Source: an uncultured Clostridia bacterium (GTDB lineage: Bacteria > Bacillota > Clostridia > Christensenellales > UBA1242). From it: a DNA stretch of 64,000 nucleotides. Below, piece after piece: positions 16,296 to 25,179 of the stretch (position 1 is its first letter; each line of letters starts with the position of its first letter). Under the pieces are notes generated by a model. The model was not told the DNA's origin and did no database searches. It was given only the letters and a program-made list of their open reading frames with translations. A program made the position numbers and the translations under genes. The stretch covers positions 26,303 to 90,302 of the forward strand of contig CATLHJ010000004.1 of NCBI GenBank assembly GCA_949949035.1, written 5' to 3'.

Positions 16296-16871
16296 TTATT
16301 TGGTTTCCTTACGGTGCTTGCCGCGACTAAATAATTTAACCAAGATTACCCCTACAACCGTTGAAACTAGCGACACAATCAAGGTTGGCAAAATAATACG
16401 AGCCGGATTTTCACTGCCGTTAGCCTGCATAATACCAATAATCGTGGTCGGTAAAATTTGTAAAGAAGTAGCCGCCAAAATAAACAACATAACCATGGGC
16501 GTTGACGCTTTAGTTTGTTCTGGTTCCGCCATTTTTTCAATCGCAGCAATAGCGGCGGGTGTAGCCGCTCCCGAAGCACCAATCATATTGGCGGCGATGT
16601 TGGTAGCAATTAAGGAATTTACTTCGTCTTTTTGTTTACCGAATAAAAAGCGGATTAGTTTCTTTAACATTTTGGCAATTTTATCAATTAACCCCGAACG
16701 TGTTGCAATTTCGGCAATTGCCATCCAAAAAATATAAATACCCGCCAAGGTCAATGCCAGTTGAAACGAACTGTTGATAGCGTCCAAGGAGGTCGATAAA
16801 ATGGCGTCGGGATTTTGAAATAAAAGCCAGATACAAGACGCCACAAACATCACTAAAAAAATCGCTGTCAT
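16296..16871 (-). CDS. spmA: Spore maturation protein SpmA
   Basis: A 191-residue membrane protein. It shows the family's ALTLAGIYIFWMAIAEIATRSG segment, then MLKKLIRFLFG, and IAANMIGASGAATPAAIAA with the conserved NMxGxxxAATP-like stretch. Partner of SpmB in spore-core dehydration; the presence of both suggests the host belongs to a spore-forming lineage. Start ATG 16871, divergent from tmk with only 32 bp between starts. Confidence 0.9.
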   Translation of the reverse strand: MTAIFLVMFVASCIWLLFQNPDAILSTSLDAINSSFQLALTLAGIYIFWMAIAEIATRSGLIDKIAKMLKKLIRFLFGKQKDEVNSLIATNIAANMIGASGAATPAAIAAIEKMAEPEQTKASTPMVMLFILAATSLQILPTTIIGIMQANGSENPARIILPTLIVSLVSTVVGVILVKLFSRGKHRKETK

Positions 16872-16903
16872 TTACCATAAATATGCTTTATAATGTTTTA
16901 GTT

Positions 16904-17569
16904 ATGAAATTATATACAATTGAAGGTACAGACGGAACGGGCAAAAAAACCCAAATAAAAAAACTGTACGACTACCTTAAAACGAAAAATGACAACGTGC
17001 ATATTGTCTCCTTTCCCGACTATGACAGTCCCAGTTCAGGGCCGGTGAAAATGTACTTATCCGGAGCCTTAGGTGATGACCCGAATGTTTTGGACGCTTA
17101 CCAAGCCAGTACCTTGTACGCGGCTGACCGTATTTGCAAAATGACCAAACTGTTGCAAGAAGTATCCGAAGACGCTATCATTATTTTTGACCGCTACGTT
17201 CAATCCAATTTGATTCATCAAGCGGGAAAAATTCAGGGACGAAAAGAGCGTGAAGTATTCATGCATTGGATTGACGAATTTGAGTTCCAGACCTTGAAAT
17301 TACCCCGTCCAGACAAAGTATTGTTCATGAATATGCCGGCCAACAAAGCGTTGGAGTTAATTAACCAACGGGCACAATTAAAAATTGGTGAGGAATTTGA
17401 TAAAGACATCCACGAAGCCAATCGTACACATTTGATTAACGCTTATAATGCGGGCTTGGAAGCCAGTCAACTATTCGGTTGGATTAATATTGATTGTTTA
17501 GACAAATTTGGCGAAATTTTATCACCAGATGAAATTCACGAAAAAATTAAACAAGCGTTGGAGATTTGA
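16904..17569 (+). CDS. tmk: Thymidylate kinase
   Basis: Converts dTMP to dTDP for DNA synthesis. 221 residues, normal for the family. P-loop EGTDGTGKKTQIKKL (residues 6-20), the DRY-type motif FDRYVQSN with the following ASTLYAADR, and the C-terminal lid region. The start ATG 16904 is preceded by TATAAT (16889-16894) with only 9 nt between and no Shine-Dalgarno, so the mRNA is probably leaderless. Overlaps holB by TGATG. Confidence 0.93.
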   Translation: MKLYTIEGTDGTGKKTQIKKLYDYLKTKNDNVHIVSFPDYDSPSSGPVKMYLSGALGDDPNVLDAYQASTLYAADRICKMTKLLQEVSEDAIIIFDRYVQSNLIHQAGKIQGRKEREVFMHWIDEFEFQTLKLPRPDKVLFMNMPANKALELINQRAQLKIGEEFDKDIHEANRTHLINAYNAGLEASQLFGWINIDCLDKFGEILSPDEIHEKIKQALEI

Positions 17570-18231
17570 TGACCTACCTGTTAGTAAGCAATGACCCTGT
17601 CAGTTTGGCAAGCGCAGTAAGGCAATACGCCCAAAGTTACAATGCTAATGATGTTTTTTGGGTACGCCGCGCTGCTGATAAAAAAGAAATCACCGTAGAC
17701 GTAATTAACCAAATGATTGAACAAACCGCTTTGTCGCCCGTCGCCGATAAGAAATTGTTTATCATTTTTGAAGCCGACTTACTGAATACCAGTGCCCAAA
17801 ACAAGTTATTGAAAACCATTGAAGAAGCCGATGACCAAACCACATTTTTATTTTTGTGTCAAAGTTTGACTAACATTTTACCAACGGTTAAAAGCCGAGC
17901 CGTGGTTCGCTACTACCAAACCGAGCATAACGCTACTCTGGCAAAATTACGTGCAACTAACCCCGACAGCCAACAGATTGCAGAAAACGCCAAAAAGTTA
18001 TTTACGGCCACCAACGTCGATCAAGCCCTTACTTTATTACCTATTTTTACCAAACCCGAAAATTTTACCTTGGCCCTGTCCGAATTAAACCAAGCACTAG
18101 GCAACAGTTACCTACCAGTCAACCAAAAATTACGGCTTTATCACGCCTTGGCGGAAATTACTCGTCGTGCCAACGCCAACTGCAATGCTGTCAATAATTT
18201 CGATTTATTGTTATTAACTTTATTTCAATAA
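17569..18231 (+). CDS. holB: DNA polymerase III delta-prime-like subunit (short)
   Basis: A 220-residue protein translationally coupled to tmk, as in many Firmicutes. It carries the AAA+ clamp-loader segment KKLFIIFEADLLNTSAQNKLLKTIEE (residues 64-89), then TTFLFLCQSLTNILPTVKSRA, the SRC-like region with Ala in place of Cys. It lacks a P-loop and the usual zinc-binding insertion and is about 100 residues shorter than typical delta-prime. Delta-prime need not bind ATP, so it may still act in clamp loading. Confidence 0.8.
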   Translation: MTYLLVSNDPVSLASAVRQYAQSYNANDVFWVRRAADKKEITVDVINQMIEQTALSPVADKKLFIIFEADLLNTSAQNKLLKTIEEADDQTTFLFLCQSLTNILPTVKSRAVVRYYQTEHNATLAKLRATNPDSQQIAENAKKLFTATNVDQALTLLPIFTKPENFTLALSELNQALGNSYLPVNQKLRLYHALAEITRRANANCNAVNNFDLLLLTLFQ

Positions 18232-18578
18232 AAACAATTTTCTAAATATTCCAATTTGCCATCAGTGATTTCCACTACGTCAAATGACATTAAACAATCT
18301 GCCCACTGGGGATAACAGGTTAGGAAAACTTGAGCAGTATCACGGATGTGTTTCTGTTTATTGCTGTTAACGGCATAGCGCCCCGCGATCATATCGCCAG
18401 TACGATTTTTAACTTCTATAAAATGCAATACTCGGTTATGTAGCGCAATAATATCAACTTCACCGTGCCTTCCACGATAATTGCGCAGCAAAATACGGTA
18501 ACCATGTTGTCGTAAATAACGACAAGCGGCATCTTCGCCGGCAATACCTTTGACTTGATTAAAGGCTTGGGAACTCAT
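18225..18578 (-). CDS. yraN: YraN/UPF0102 nuclease-like protein
   Basis: A 117-residue UPF0102 protein with the endonuclease-like fold: GIAGEDAACRYLRQHGYRIL near the start, then RHGEVDIIALHNRVLHFIEVKNR with Glu, Asp and the E-x-K pair of the PD-(D/E)xK type. The cellular role is poorly known (possibly DNA processing). Convergent with holB, overlapping by 7 bp, and overlapping rbgA by 4 bp. Confidence 0.88.
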   Translation of the reverse strand: MSSQAFNQVKGIAGEDAACRYLRQHGYRILLRNYRGRHGEVDIIALHNRVLHFIEVKNRTGDMIAGRYAVNSNKQKHIRDTAQVFLTCYPQWADCLMSFDVVEITDGKLEYLENCFY

Positions 18579-19402
18579 AACAGCCCGTCCAAATTAAACT
18601 TACCGATTTTACCTTCGCGAAATTCACCAACAATCATTTTGGCTGCTCGCGCCTCGTCGATTACTCCACCACGCAAAAGGCAACCCCGTTTGGCAGCAAT
18701 CGCCGTAAAGTCAGTTGCCCCAAAACGATTGGCTACGGCAGCGGGCTGCAATTTAGTTAAATCGGTCAGCAGAGTTTGACCCAATTCGACCAAATTGATA
18801 ACTTCGTCTTTAATTGACCCGACGTACGCCAAATTACGTCCTACCTGTTGATTGGTGAATACCGGCCACAACGTTCCTGGCGTATCCAGTAGCCATAAAT
18901 GATCCGTAATCGGTACCCATTGTTTGGTACGGGTAACTCCCGGACGGTTACCGGTTTGCGTTTTACCTTTATTAGTCAAGTTGTTAATAAAGGTCGACTT
19001 ACCGCAGTTGGTCACCCCGATAACCGCTACCCGTAAAGTTTTAGTAATACCGTGAGCCGCTTTGATCTGAATACGTTCAGCCAATAAATTCTGTAAGGCT
19101 TTAATCACCACTTCGCGTCCACCACTTTTCACCGAATTACGGGCAATGATCGCGTATGGAGTATTCAAGGTTAACTGCTTAGTAAATTGTTCTTTAGCCA
19201 CAGCGGGAGCCAAGTCAATTTTATTCAAGACAAATAATACTGGCTTTCGACCAATAAATTCGTCAAACTTTGGGTTCAGGCACGACAGCGGACAACGTGC
19301 ATCTAAAACATAAATAATCGCATCGCATATTTTCAATTCGGCACTAATCATTTTCAAGGTCTGTGCCATATGCCCAGGAAACCAATTGATTGTTAAGGCC
19401 AT
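18575..19402 (-). CDS. rbgA: Ribosome biogenesis GTPase RbgA (YlqF)
   Basis: A 275-residue circularly permuted GTPase acting in late 50S subunit assembly. Motifs come in permuted order: WFPGHMAQ at the N-terminus, G4 LNKIDL (about residue 61), G1 GVTNCGKST (about 129), G3 DTPG (about 173), then a C-terminal helical domain. I start it at ATG 19402 (MALTINWFPGHM), the usual family start. Overlaps yraN, as in many Firmicutes. Confidence 0.92.
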   Translation of the reverse strand: MALTINWFPGHMAQTLKMISAELKICDAIIYVLDARCPLSCLNPKFDEFIGRKPVLFVLNKIDLAPAVAKEQFTKQLTLNTPYAIIARNSVKSGGREVVIKALQNLLAERIQIKAAHGITKTLRVAVIGVTNCGKSTFINNLTNKGKTQTGNRPGVTRTKQWVPITDHLWLLDTPGTLWPVFTNQQVGRNLAYVGSIKDEVINLVELGQTLLTDLTKLQPAAVANRFGATDFTAIAAKRGCLLRGGVIDEARAAKMIVGEFREGKIGKFNLDGLL

Positions 19403-19444
19403 CACCACAAAATAACATTAAAAATTGTTTATTACAACTACAAC

Positions 19445-21304
19445 TTAAACGGTTTCAAATTGGCTGTTATACAATTCGGCATAAAAGCCATTGGCAGCTA
19501 ACAACTTTTTGTGCGTACCGCTTTCAATAATTTCGCCATCCTTCAAAACCAAAATATTATCCGCATTTAAGATGGTTGATAGGCGGTGCGCAATGACAAA
19601 ACTAGTACGCCCCTTCATTAACTTATCCATCGCTTTGGCAATCAGTAATTCAGTACGCGTATCCACACTGCTGGTGGCTTCGTCCAAAATCAATAACGGC
19701 GCGTTTTTAACCATGGCGCGAGCAATAGTAATTAACTGTTTCTGCCCCGCACTTAAACTGCAACTTTCGTTAAGTACTGTATCGTAACCATTCGGCAAAG
19801 TTTGAATAAAGTGGTGCAATCCTGTTGCTATACAGGCTTCTTCGACTTCGGCACGGGTAACGTTCGGTAGATTATAGACAATATTTTCGTAAATCGTACC
19901 ATCGAACAACCACGAATCTTGCAGAACCATACCAAACAAATCGTGTACTTTATCACGTGTCATATGATAAATGTTTTCACCATCCACTAAAATTTCCCCA
20001 GCGGTAACTTCGTAAAAACGCATCAACAAATTGACAATCGTTGTCTTGCCGGCCCCCGTGGGACCCACAATCGCAATTTTTTGCCCCGCCTTAACTCGCA
20101 CGGAAATGTCGTTAATCGTGTTTTTGGGATTATCACTGTAACGGAAACTTACGTTATTGATACTAACATCACCTTTAACGTTAGTTAATGTTAAATACTT
20201 ACCGGTTTCGTCCGTCATTTCGGGTTCACCAAGGAATTCAAATACGCGTTCACTGGCAGCAGCCGCACCTTGGAAATTGGTGGCAGCCTGTGCCAACTGT
20301 CGTAACGGTTGCGTAAATAACCGCACATAGACAATAAACGCCACAATAGTACCAAAGTCAATCTTACCACTGAACGCCAAAATACCACCAACCACACACA
20401 CCGCCACATAACCTAAATCACCGATGAAGCCCATTAAGGGTCCCATAAGACCACTAAAAAACTGACTTTTCCAAGCACTGTTATAAAGGTTAGTATTCAA
20501 ATTATCGAAGGACTTATTAAACTGTCTTTTTGCATTAAAGACGCCAATGACGTTATGGCCACTGTAAGTTTCTTCAATATGCCCGTTCAACGCGCCCAAG
20601 TTGTTTTGCTGCATTAAAAAATATTTTTGGCTGTTTTTAATAATAACAACCATGATACTGAACCCGATTAAAGAACTGCCAATCGCCACTAACGCCAGCA
20701 ACCAGTTTTTCACGAACATCATGACTAAACTGCCCAGTAACAAAGTCACCGCCGAAAACAACGTAACTAAACTGTTGTTTAAGGTAGACGCAATTGTATC
20801 GACATCGTTAGTAACCCGACTTAAAATATCACCAGTAGCCGTACGGTCAAAATAATCCAGTGGCAAATTATTAATTTTAACACTGATACCTTTACGCAGT
20901 TTTTGGGCAACTTTTTGCGTAATAGTATTCATAATTACCCCTTGCACATAGTTAAGCACCATAGAAACGACGTACAGCCCCGCCAACAATCCCGTAAAGC
21001 GCAAAATTTGGTTTAAGGAAAATGACGCGTCATATTCCCATGAAACCAGCATATCACCGCCACCTTGAACAAAATCTTGATAATTCTGTAAAGCATCGGT
21101 CCCGTTTTGAATAGGACGCAAAATTGCGTTAGCAATCTCTTGTAACAAATTGGGGCCAACCAAACTAATTACTGCCGCCGCTAACGAGAACAGAATGGCC
21201 AACGCAATGCCCAGCATATGGGGCTTTATAAAACCGATAAAGTTGCCCATTGCTTTTTTGAAATTCTTGGGTTTTCCCGCCCGATTGACACTCATCTTCG
21301 GCAT
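19445..21304 (-). CDS. ABC exporter half-transporter, canonical ATP site
   Basis: A 619-residue exporter subunit: six transmembrane helices (about 20-340), then an ATPase domain with Walker A GPTGAGKTT, signature LSAGQKQ and Walker B LLILDEATSSVD with the catalytic Glu. It overlaps the upstream gene (TAATG) and surely pairs with it as a heterodimeric multidrug or lipid exporter of the YheI/YheH type. Substrate unknown. Confidence 0.9.
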   Translation of the reverse strand: MPKMSVNRAGKPKNFKKAMGNFIGFIKPHMLGIALAILFSLAAAVISLVGPNLLQEIANAILRPIQNGTDALQNYQDFVQGGGDMLVSWEYDASFSLNQILRFTGLLAGLYVVSMVLNYVQGVIMNTITQKVAQKLRKGISVKINNLPLDYFDRTATGDILSRVTNDVDTIASTLNNSLVTLFSAVTLLLGSLVMMFVKNWLLALVAIGSSLIGFSIMVVIIKNSQKYFLMQQNNLGALNGHIEETYSGHNVIGVFNAKRQFNKSFDNLNTNLYNSAWKSQFFSGLMGPLMGFIGDLGYVAVCVVGGILAFSGKIDFGTIVAFIVYVRLFTQPLRQLAQAATNFQGAAAASERVFEFLGEPEMTDETGKYLTLTNVKGDVSINNVSFRYSDNPKNTINDISVRVKAGQKIAIVGPTGAGKTTIVNLLMRFYEVTAGEILVDGENIYHMTRDKVHDLFGMVLQDSWLFDGTIYENIVYNLPNVTRAEVEEACIATGLHHFIQTLPNGYDTVLNESCSLSAGQKQLITIARAMVKNAPLLILDEATSSVDTRTELLIAKAMDKLMKGRTSFVIAHRLSTILNADNILVLKDGEIIESGTHKKLLAANGFYAELYNSQFETV

Positions 21305-23097
21305 TAGGCAATCTCCTTTTCGCTAAATTGGCTTTTCAAAATTTCTTGATAAACTTTACAATTTTTGGCAAGTTCGTCGTGCTTACCGACCCCGACAATA
21401 TCACCATCATTGAAAACCACAATTTTGTCGGCGTCTTTAATAGTACCAATGCGTTGCGCAATGATTAACACGGTACTTTTGGTTTTAGCGGTCATTTTTT
21501 TAATTTCTTTGCGCAGGTTCTTATCGGTCTTATAATCTAACGCACTGAAACTGTCGTCAAAAATATAAAATTCGGCTTCTCGCGCCAAGGCACGCGCAAT
21601 ACACAAACGTTGCTTTTGCCCACCGCTGAAATTAGTACCGCCTTGGGCAACTGCTCCACCCAATCCGACTTTGTTAACGAAGTTTTCGGCTTGGGCGACC
21701 TTTATGGCTTTTTTAATTTGTTCGTCAGTCTTCGCACCGTTATAATCCGTGCCTAAATGAATGTTACTGCGAATATCACCACTGAACAATACCGCTTTTT
21801 GCGGAACGTAACCGATTTTGTTATTTAAGTCTTCAATTTTGTAGTTCTTAACGTTAACATCGTCAATCAAAACTTCCCCTTCGGTAGCATCGTAAAACCG
21901 TGGTACTAAATTAACTAACGTCGTTTTACCGCTGCCGGTCGCCCCGATAAATGCCACTGTCTGCCCTGGCTCAATTGTCAAATTAACGTTACGCACAATG
22001 TAATCGGCGGCGTCCGGATATTTGAAACTAACATGACGAAATTCAATTTTTCCTTTCGTTTCGGTGGTTGGAACACCCACCCCGTCCGTAATAGTTGAGG
22101 GCGTATTCAAAACGTCATTGATACGGCGGGCACTGATAATGGAACGTGGTAACATAATAAAGATCATGGTCATCATGACAAACGCGGACACTACGTTCAT
22201 TGCGTAAGAACTAAATACCACCATATCGCCATACAACCCACCACGTATAGCCAGATTTTCGGCATCAATTAAAACATTACCGGTCAAATTGTAGCTGTTC
22301 ATCAATAAAGCTCCGATTACATAAATCGCCAAAGTCAAACCGTTCATCACCAAACTCATCATCGCGGGCATTAAGGACATCGCGTTGCCGTTAATTAAGT
22401 AGTTATACGCCAAATCACCACTGGTTTTGGTAAATTTCTTTTGTTCAAATTCTTCCGCATTGTAAGCACGTACAACCCGTACCCCCGTGATATTTTCGCG
22501 CGTAACTTCGTTCAGTTGGTCGGTTAACTTTTGAATACGTTTGAAACGCGGTACCGAAATACACATCAAAATTATAATCGTCAACACTAAGGTAACCACC
22601 GCCACTATGGTCGCCACACTCCATTGCCAGTTAATGCCGGACATTTTACAAATTGTCCATACCGCCAAAATTGGGGCTTTAATCAACACTTGAAAGCCCA
22701 TTGAGATGAAAGTTTGCATATTAACTACGTCGTTTGTAGTACGAGTAATTAAACTGGGAACGCTAAACTTTTTAACGTCTTCAATGCTTAAATCGTTGAC
22801 TTTACGAAAAATATCTGAACGTAAAGTACGCCCCAGTGCCGCCGCAATCTGTGCCGACAGATACCCAGTCAGGACCGCCAAGACCGCACTGCCTAGTGCA
22901 CACAACAGCATCATTCCACCATTCGACCACAGTTCACCCACCGCCCCCTTACCAGTCGTGATGATGTTAGTAATTTGTTTCATGTAATCGGGCATTTTCA
23001 AGTCTAACCAAACTTGGCCCACAATAAAAATTACACCTGCTAGGGTGTAAAGCCATTCGCGGATAGTCAACTTGCCAAGAATCTTGAACATACTCAC
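21304..23097 (-). CDS. ABC exporter half-transporter, degenerate ATP site
   Basis: A 597-residue partner subunit with six membrane helices, Walker A GATGSGKTT, signature FSGGQKQ and Walker B FYIFDDSFSALD, in which Asp replaces the catalytic Glu. This is the usual asymmetry of heterodimeric exporters, where one site hydrolyses ATP and one mostly binds it. ATG 23097 follows GAGGTGAG. A symmetrical operator-like dyad overlaps its promoter region (23103-23125), suggesting local control. Confidence 0.9.
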   Translation of the reverse strand: MSMFKILGKLTIREWLYTLAGVIFIVGQVWLDLKMPDYMKQITNIITTGKGAVGELWSNGGMMLLCALGSAVLAVLTGYLSAQIAAALGRTLRSDIFRKVNDLSIEDVKKFSVPSLITRTTNDVVNMQTFISMGFQVLIKAPILAVWTICKMSGINWQWSVATIVAVVTLVLTIIILMCISVPRFKRIQKLTDQLNEVTRENITGVRVVRAYNAEEFEQKKFTKTSGDLAYNYLINGNAMSLMPAMMSLVMNGLTLAIYVIGALLMNSYNLTGNVLIDAENLAIRGGLYGDMVVFSSYAMNVVSAFVMMTMIFIMLPRSIISARRINDVLNTPSTITDGVGVPTTETKGKIEFRHVSFKYPDAADYIVRNVNLTIEPGQTVAFIGATGSGKTTLVNLVPRFYDATEGEVLIDDVNVKNYKIEDLNNKIGYVPQKAVLFSGDIRSNIHLGTDYNGAKTDEQIKKAIKVAQAENFVNKVGLGGAVAQGGTNFSGGQKQRLCIARALAREAEFYIFDDSFSALDYKTDKNLRKEIKKMTAKTKSTVLIIAQRIGTIKDADKIVVFNDGDIVGVGKHDELAKNCKVYQEILKSQFSEKEIA

Positions 23098-23102
23098 CTC
23101 AT

Positions 23103-23125
23103 AATTCTATAGATAATATAGAGTT
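23103..23125. promoter_or_regulatory. Operator-like dyad before the ABC exporter operon
   Basis: AATTCTATA and TATAGAGTT around a 5-bp spacer, eight of nine positions symmetric, directly upstream of the ribosome site of the exporter operon and beside the end of the cation transporter gene. GntR or MarR/PadR-type regulators bind such sites. No regulator gene is adjacent. Confidence 0.4.
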
Positions 23126-23139
23126 ATATGCGTGAATTG

Positions 23140-24018
23140 TCAATTGGGTTTTACGCGAACTATACAGTCTTTAATGTCTATTTCACTTTGCTTAAGCAAA
23201 GCCTGTCGCACGGTTTCGGCAATTTTATCGCCCGCTGCCACTGTTAAATCCTTTTCGACGACGATTATCAAGTCGACACAAGTACGGTTACCAAACATGC
23301 GGGTACGCAAGTCATTGACTGCCTTAACTCCCTCAATTGACTGTGCTGTGCTTTGAATTATCGAACAAGCTTTTTCGTCGACCGCATGATCCACCAACTG
23401 ACTGCTGGCGGAGAACATGGATTCTATTGCCACCTTAATAATCAGCAACGCTACCACAATAACCGCAATGCTTTCAAAAATATTGTTGCCCATAAATTTC
23501 GAGCACAATAAACCAATTAACACCGCTATCGAAGACAAACCATCCGAACAATTATGCCACGCGTTAATCCGCAAGGTTTCGGAATGAATTTTTTTGGCGT
23601 AAATAATACCGTAAACAAAAGTGGCTTCCTTAATTACCAAGGACGCAATGGTAACCGCAATCAGCACCCAGTCCTGACTGGACGCCACCGGTTCAAGCAA
23701 GCCATGGATGCCTTCCACACCTAACATTACCCCAATTCCCGCGATCACTACTGCCAAGATTAAGGTAAAAATGGTTTCAACCCGTTCGCGACCATAATTG
23801 TGTTTTTTGTCGGGTTGGTCGCTAATGAAAAATGAAACAATGATAATGGTTAACGGCATTACCACGTCCGCCGCCGAATGCCAAGCATCGGCTTTAACCG
23901 CTAAATTGTCGAAGACTAGACCAACCACCATTTTCAGAATAAACAACAAAACATTGGCGACAAAAGTCACTACTGCTACGCGCCGCAAAATTTTAGTATG
24001 TTGACGATTATCGTTCAT
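23140..24018 (-). CDS. Cation diffusion facilitator transporter
   Basis: A 292-residue CDF-family exporter of divalent metals (Zn, Mn, Fe or Co). Six membrane helices, the metal-site D-x-x-x-D in VKADAWHSAADVV (His at the third motif position), a second site in INAWHNCSDGLSS, and a C-terminal cytoplasmic domain of about 90 residues. HxxxD replaces the usual DxxxD in both sites, more typical of Zn/Cd-type members. Start ATG 24018 overlaps the trmD stop. Confidence 0.88.
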   Translation of the reverse strand: MNDNRQHTKILRRVAVVTFVANVLLFILKMVVGLVFDNLAVKADAWHSAADVVMPLTIIIVSFFISDQPDKKHNYGRERVETIFTLILAVVIAGIGVMLGVEGIHGLLEPVASSQDWVLIAVTIASLVIKEATFVYGIIYAKKIHSETLRINAWHNCSDGLSSIAVLIGLLCSKFMGNNIFESIAVIVVALLIIKVAIESMFSASSQLVDHAVDEKACSIIQSTAQSIEGVKAVNDLRTRMFGNRTCVDLIIVVEKDLTVAAGDKIAETVRQALLKQSEIDIKDCIVRVKPN

Positions 24019-24685
24019 TTTCACCTTCACCTTTTATGTACTTTTGGGTAACCACGTTACTGGCGGCGTTTTTCCACTTTTGAATAGCAGCATGATTACC
24101 AGACAACAAGACCTCTGGCACCATACGCCCTTGCCACTCGCGTGGACGGGTATACTGTGGATATTCCAATTTATCACCGACGTAACTTTCGTCACACAGG
24201 CTGGCGGGGTTAATTACCCCCTCCACATAACGTGATACCGCGTCTATCAGAACCATAGCGGGAATTTCCCCACCGGTCAAGACAAATTTACCGATAGAAA
24301 TAACTTCGTCAAAACACGCATCGATTACCCGTTGGTCAACGCCTTCATAATGTCCACACAAAATAATGATGTGCTGGTAATGAGCCAAAGTTTCAACTTT
24401 GGTTTGATTCAAAACTGGTGCCGCCGGTGTCATGAAAATACGATGCGCGCGGTGATCAGGGTCAATCGCCTGTAAACAATCGGCAATCGGTTGACAAGTT
24501 AGCACCAAGCCCGCCCCCGGTGAGAAAGAGTAATCATCAACTTTGCGGTGCTTGTCCGTCGAATATTCGCGGAAGTTTACCAAATCAATTTTAATTTTTT
24601 CGGCTTTGGTCGCCCGCGCCAAAATACTGGACTGTAACGGAGCAAACATCTCGGGAAACAAAGTCATAATCGTCCAATGTAACAT
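24008..24685 (-). CDS. trmD: tRNA (guanine-N1)-methyltransferase
   Basis: Methylates G37 of tRNAs next to the anticodon. 225 residues, normal for TrmD. SPOUT knot motifs are present: HWTIMTLFPEMF at the start, the DDYSFSPGAGLVL segment, CGHYEGVDQRV and ISIGKFVLTGGE. It sits between rimM and the cation transporter; the rimM-trmD pair is classical. The usual rplS neighbour is absent here. Confidence 0.95.
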   Translation of the reverse strand: MLHWTIMTLFPEMFAPLQSSILARATKAEKIKIDLVNFREYSTDKHRKVDDYSFSPGAGLVLTCQPIADCLQAIDPDHRAHRIFMTPAAPVLNQTKVETLAHYQHIIILCGHYEGVDQRVIDACFDEVISIGKFVLTGGEIPAMVLIDAVSRYVEGVINPASLCDESYVGDKLEYPQYTRPREWQGRMVPEVLLSGNHAAIQKWKNAASNVVTQKYIKGEGENER

Positions 24686-24686
24686 T

Positions 24687-25178
24687 TTACACCATTTCCG
24701 CGGCCAACGCGTTGGGGGTTAAAGTCAAAGTATGATCAGTCAAATTAGTTTCCGCGATAAAGTCATCTTCGTTAGGGATTTGGGCGTAGCCTGCCCCCGT
24801 TAAAGCAATTTCAAAAAAATCACCGCCACCGTAATTTTCTACTGCCTGTACCTTGCCAATTTTCTTACCCAAATGGATGACTGTAAACCCGACTAAATCA
24901 GTTGACAAAACTTCGTTATCGGCCAGTTGTAAATCATCGACTGCGACTTTTACTTCCTGCCGGCGCAACTTTTCCGCCTGTTCAACCGTTGTCACCATAG
25001 TTAAATACAAATACGCAAAACCATTTTGCACACTGCTCTTTTCCACTTGGTATGGTCGATCATGCAAATAAACCGTTTTTAAGTTATTAAAGACAGCAGG
25101 ACGATTATACAGAATTTCTACCTTTAACTCGCCTTTCAAACCGCGTGGTTTTAAGACGGTGCCAATCGTCACCAACAT
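24687..25178 (-). CDS. rimM: 16S rRNA processing protein RimM
   Basis: A 163-residue 30S maturation factor. It starts MLVTIGTVLKPRGLKGELKV, the family's GxxxxxHGLKGELKV motif, followed by the RimM N domain and a PRC-barrel C-terminal domain with VENYGGGDFFEI. ATG 25178 overlaps the end of thrS; longer readings extend into thrS and lack support. One base from trmD. Confidence 0.92.
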   Translation of the reverse strand: MLVTIGTVLKPRGLKGELKVEILYNRPAVFNNLKTVYLHDRPYQVEKSSVQNGFAYLYLTMVTTVEQAEKLRRQEVKVAVDDLQLADNEVLSTDLVGFTVIHLGKKIGKVQAVENYGGGDFFEIALTGAGYAQIPNEDDFIAETNLTDHTLTLTPNALAAEMV

Positions 25179-25179
25179 C

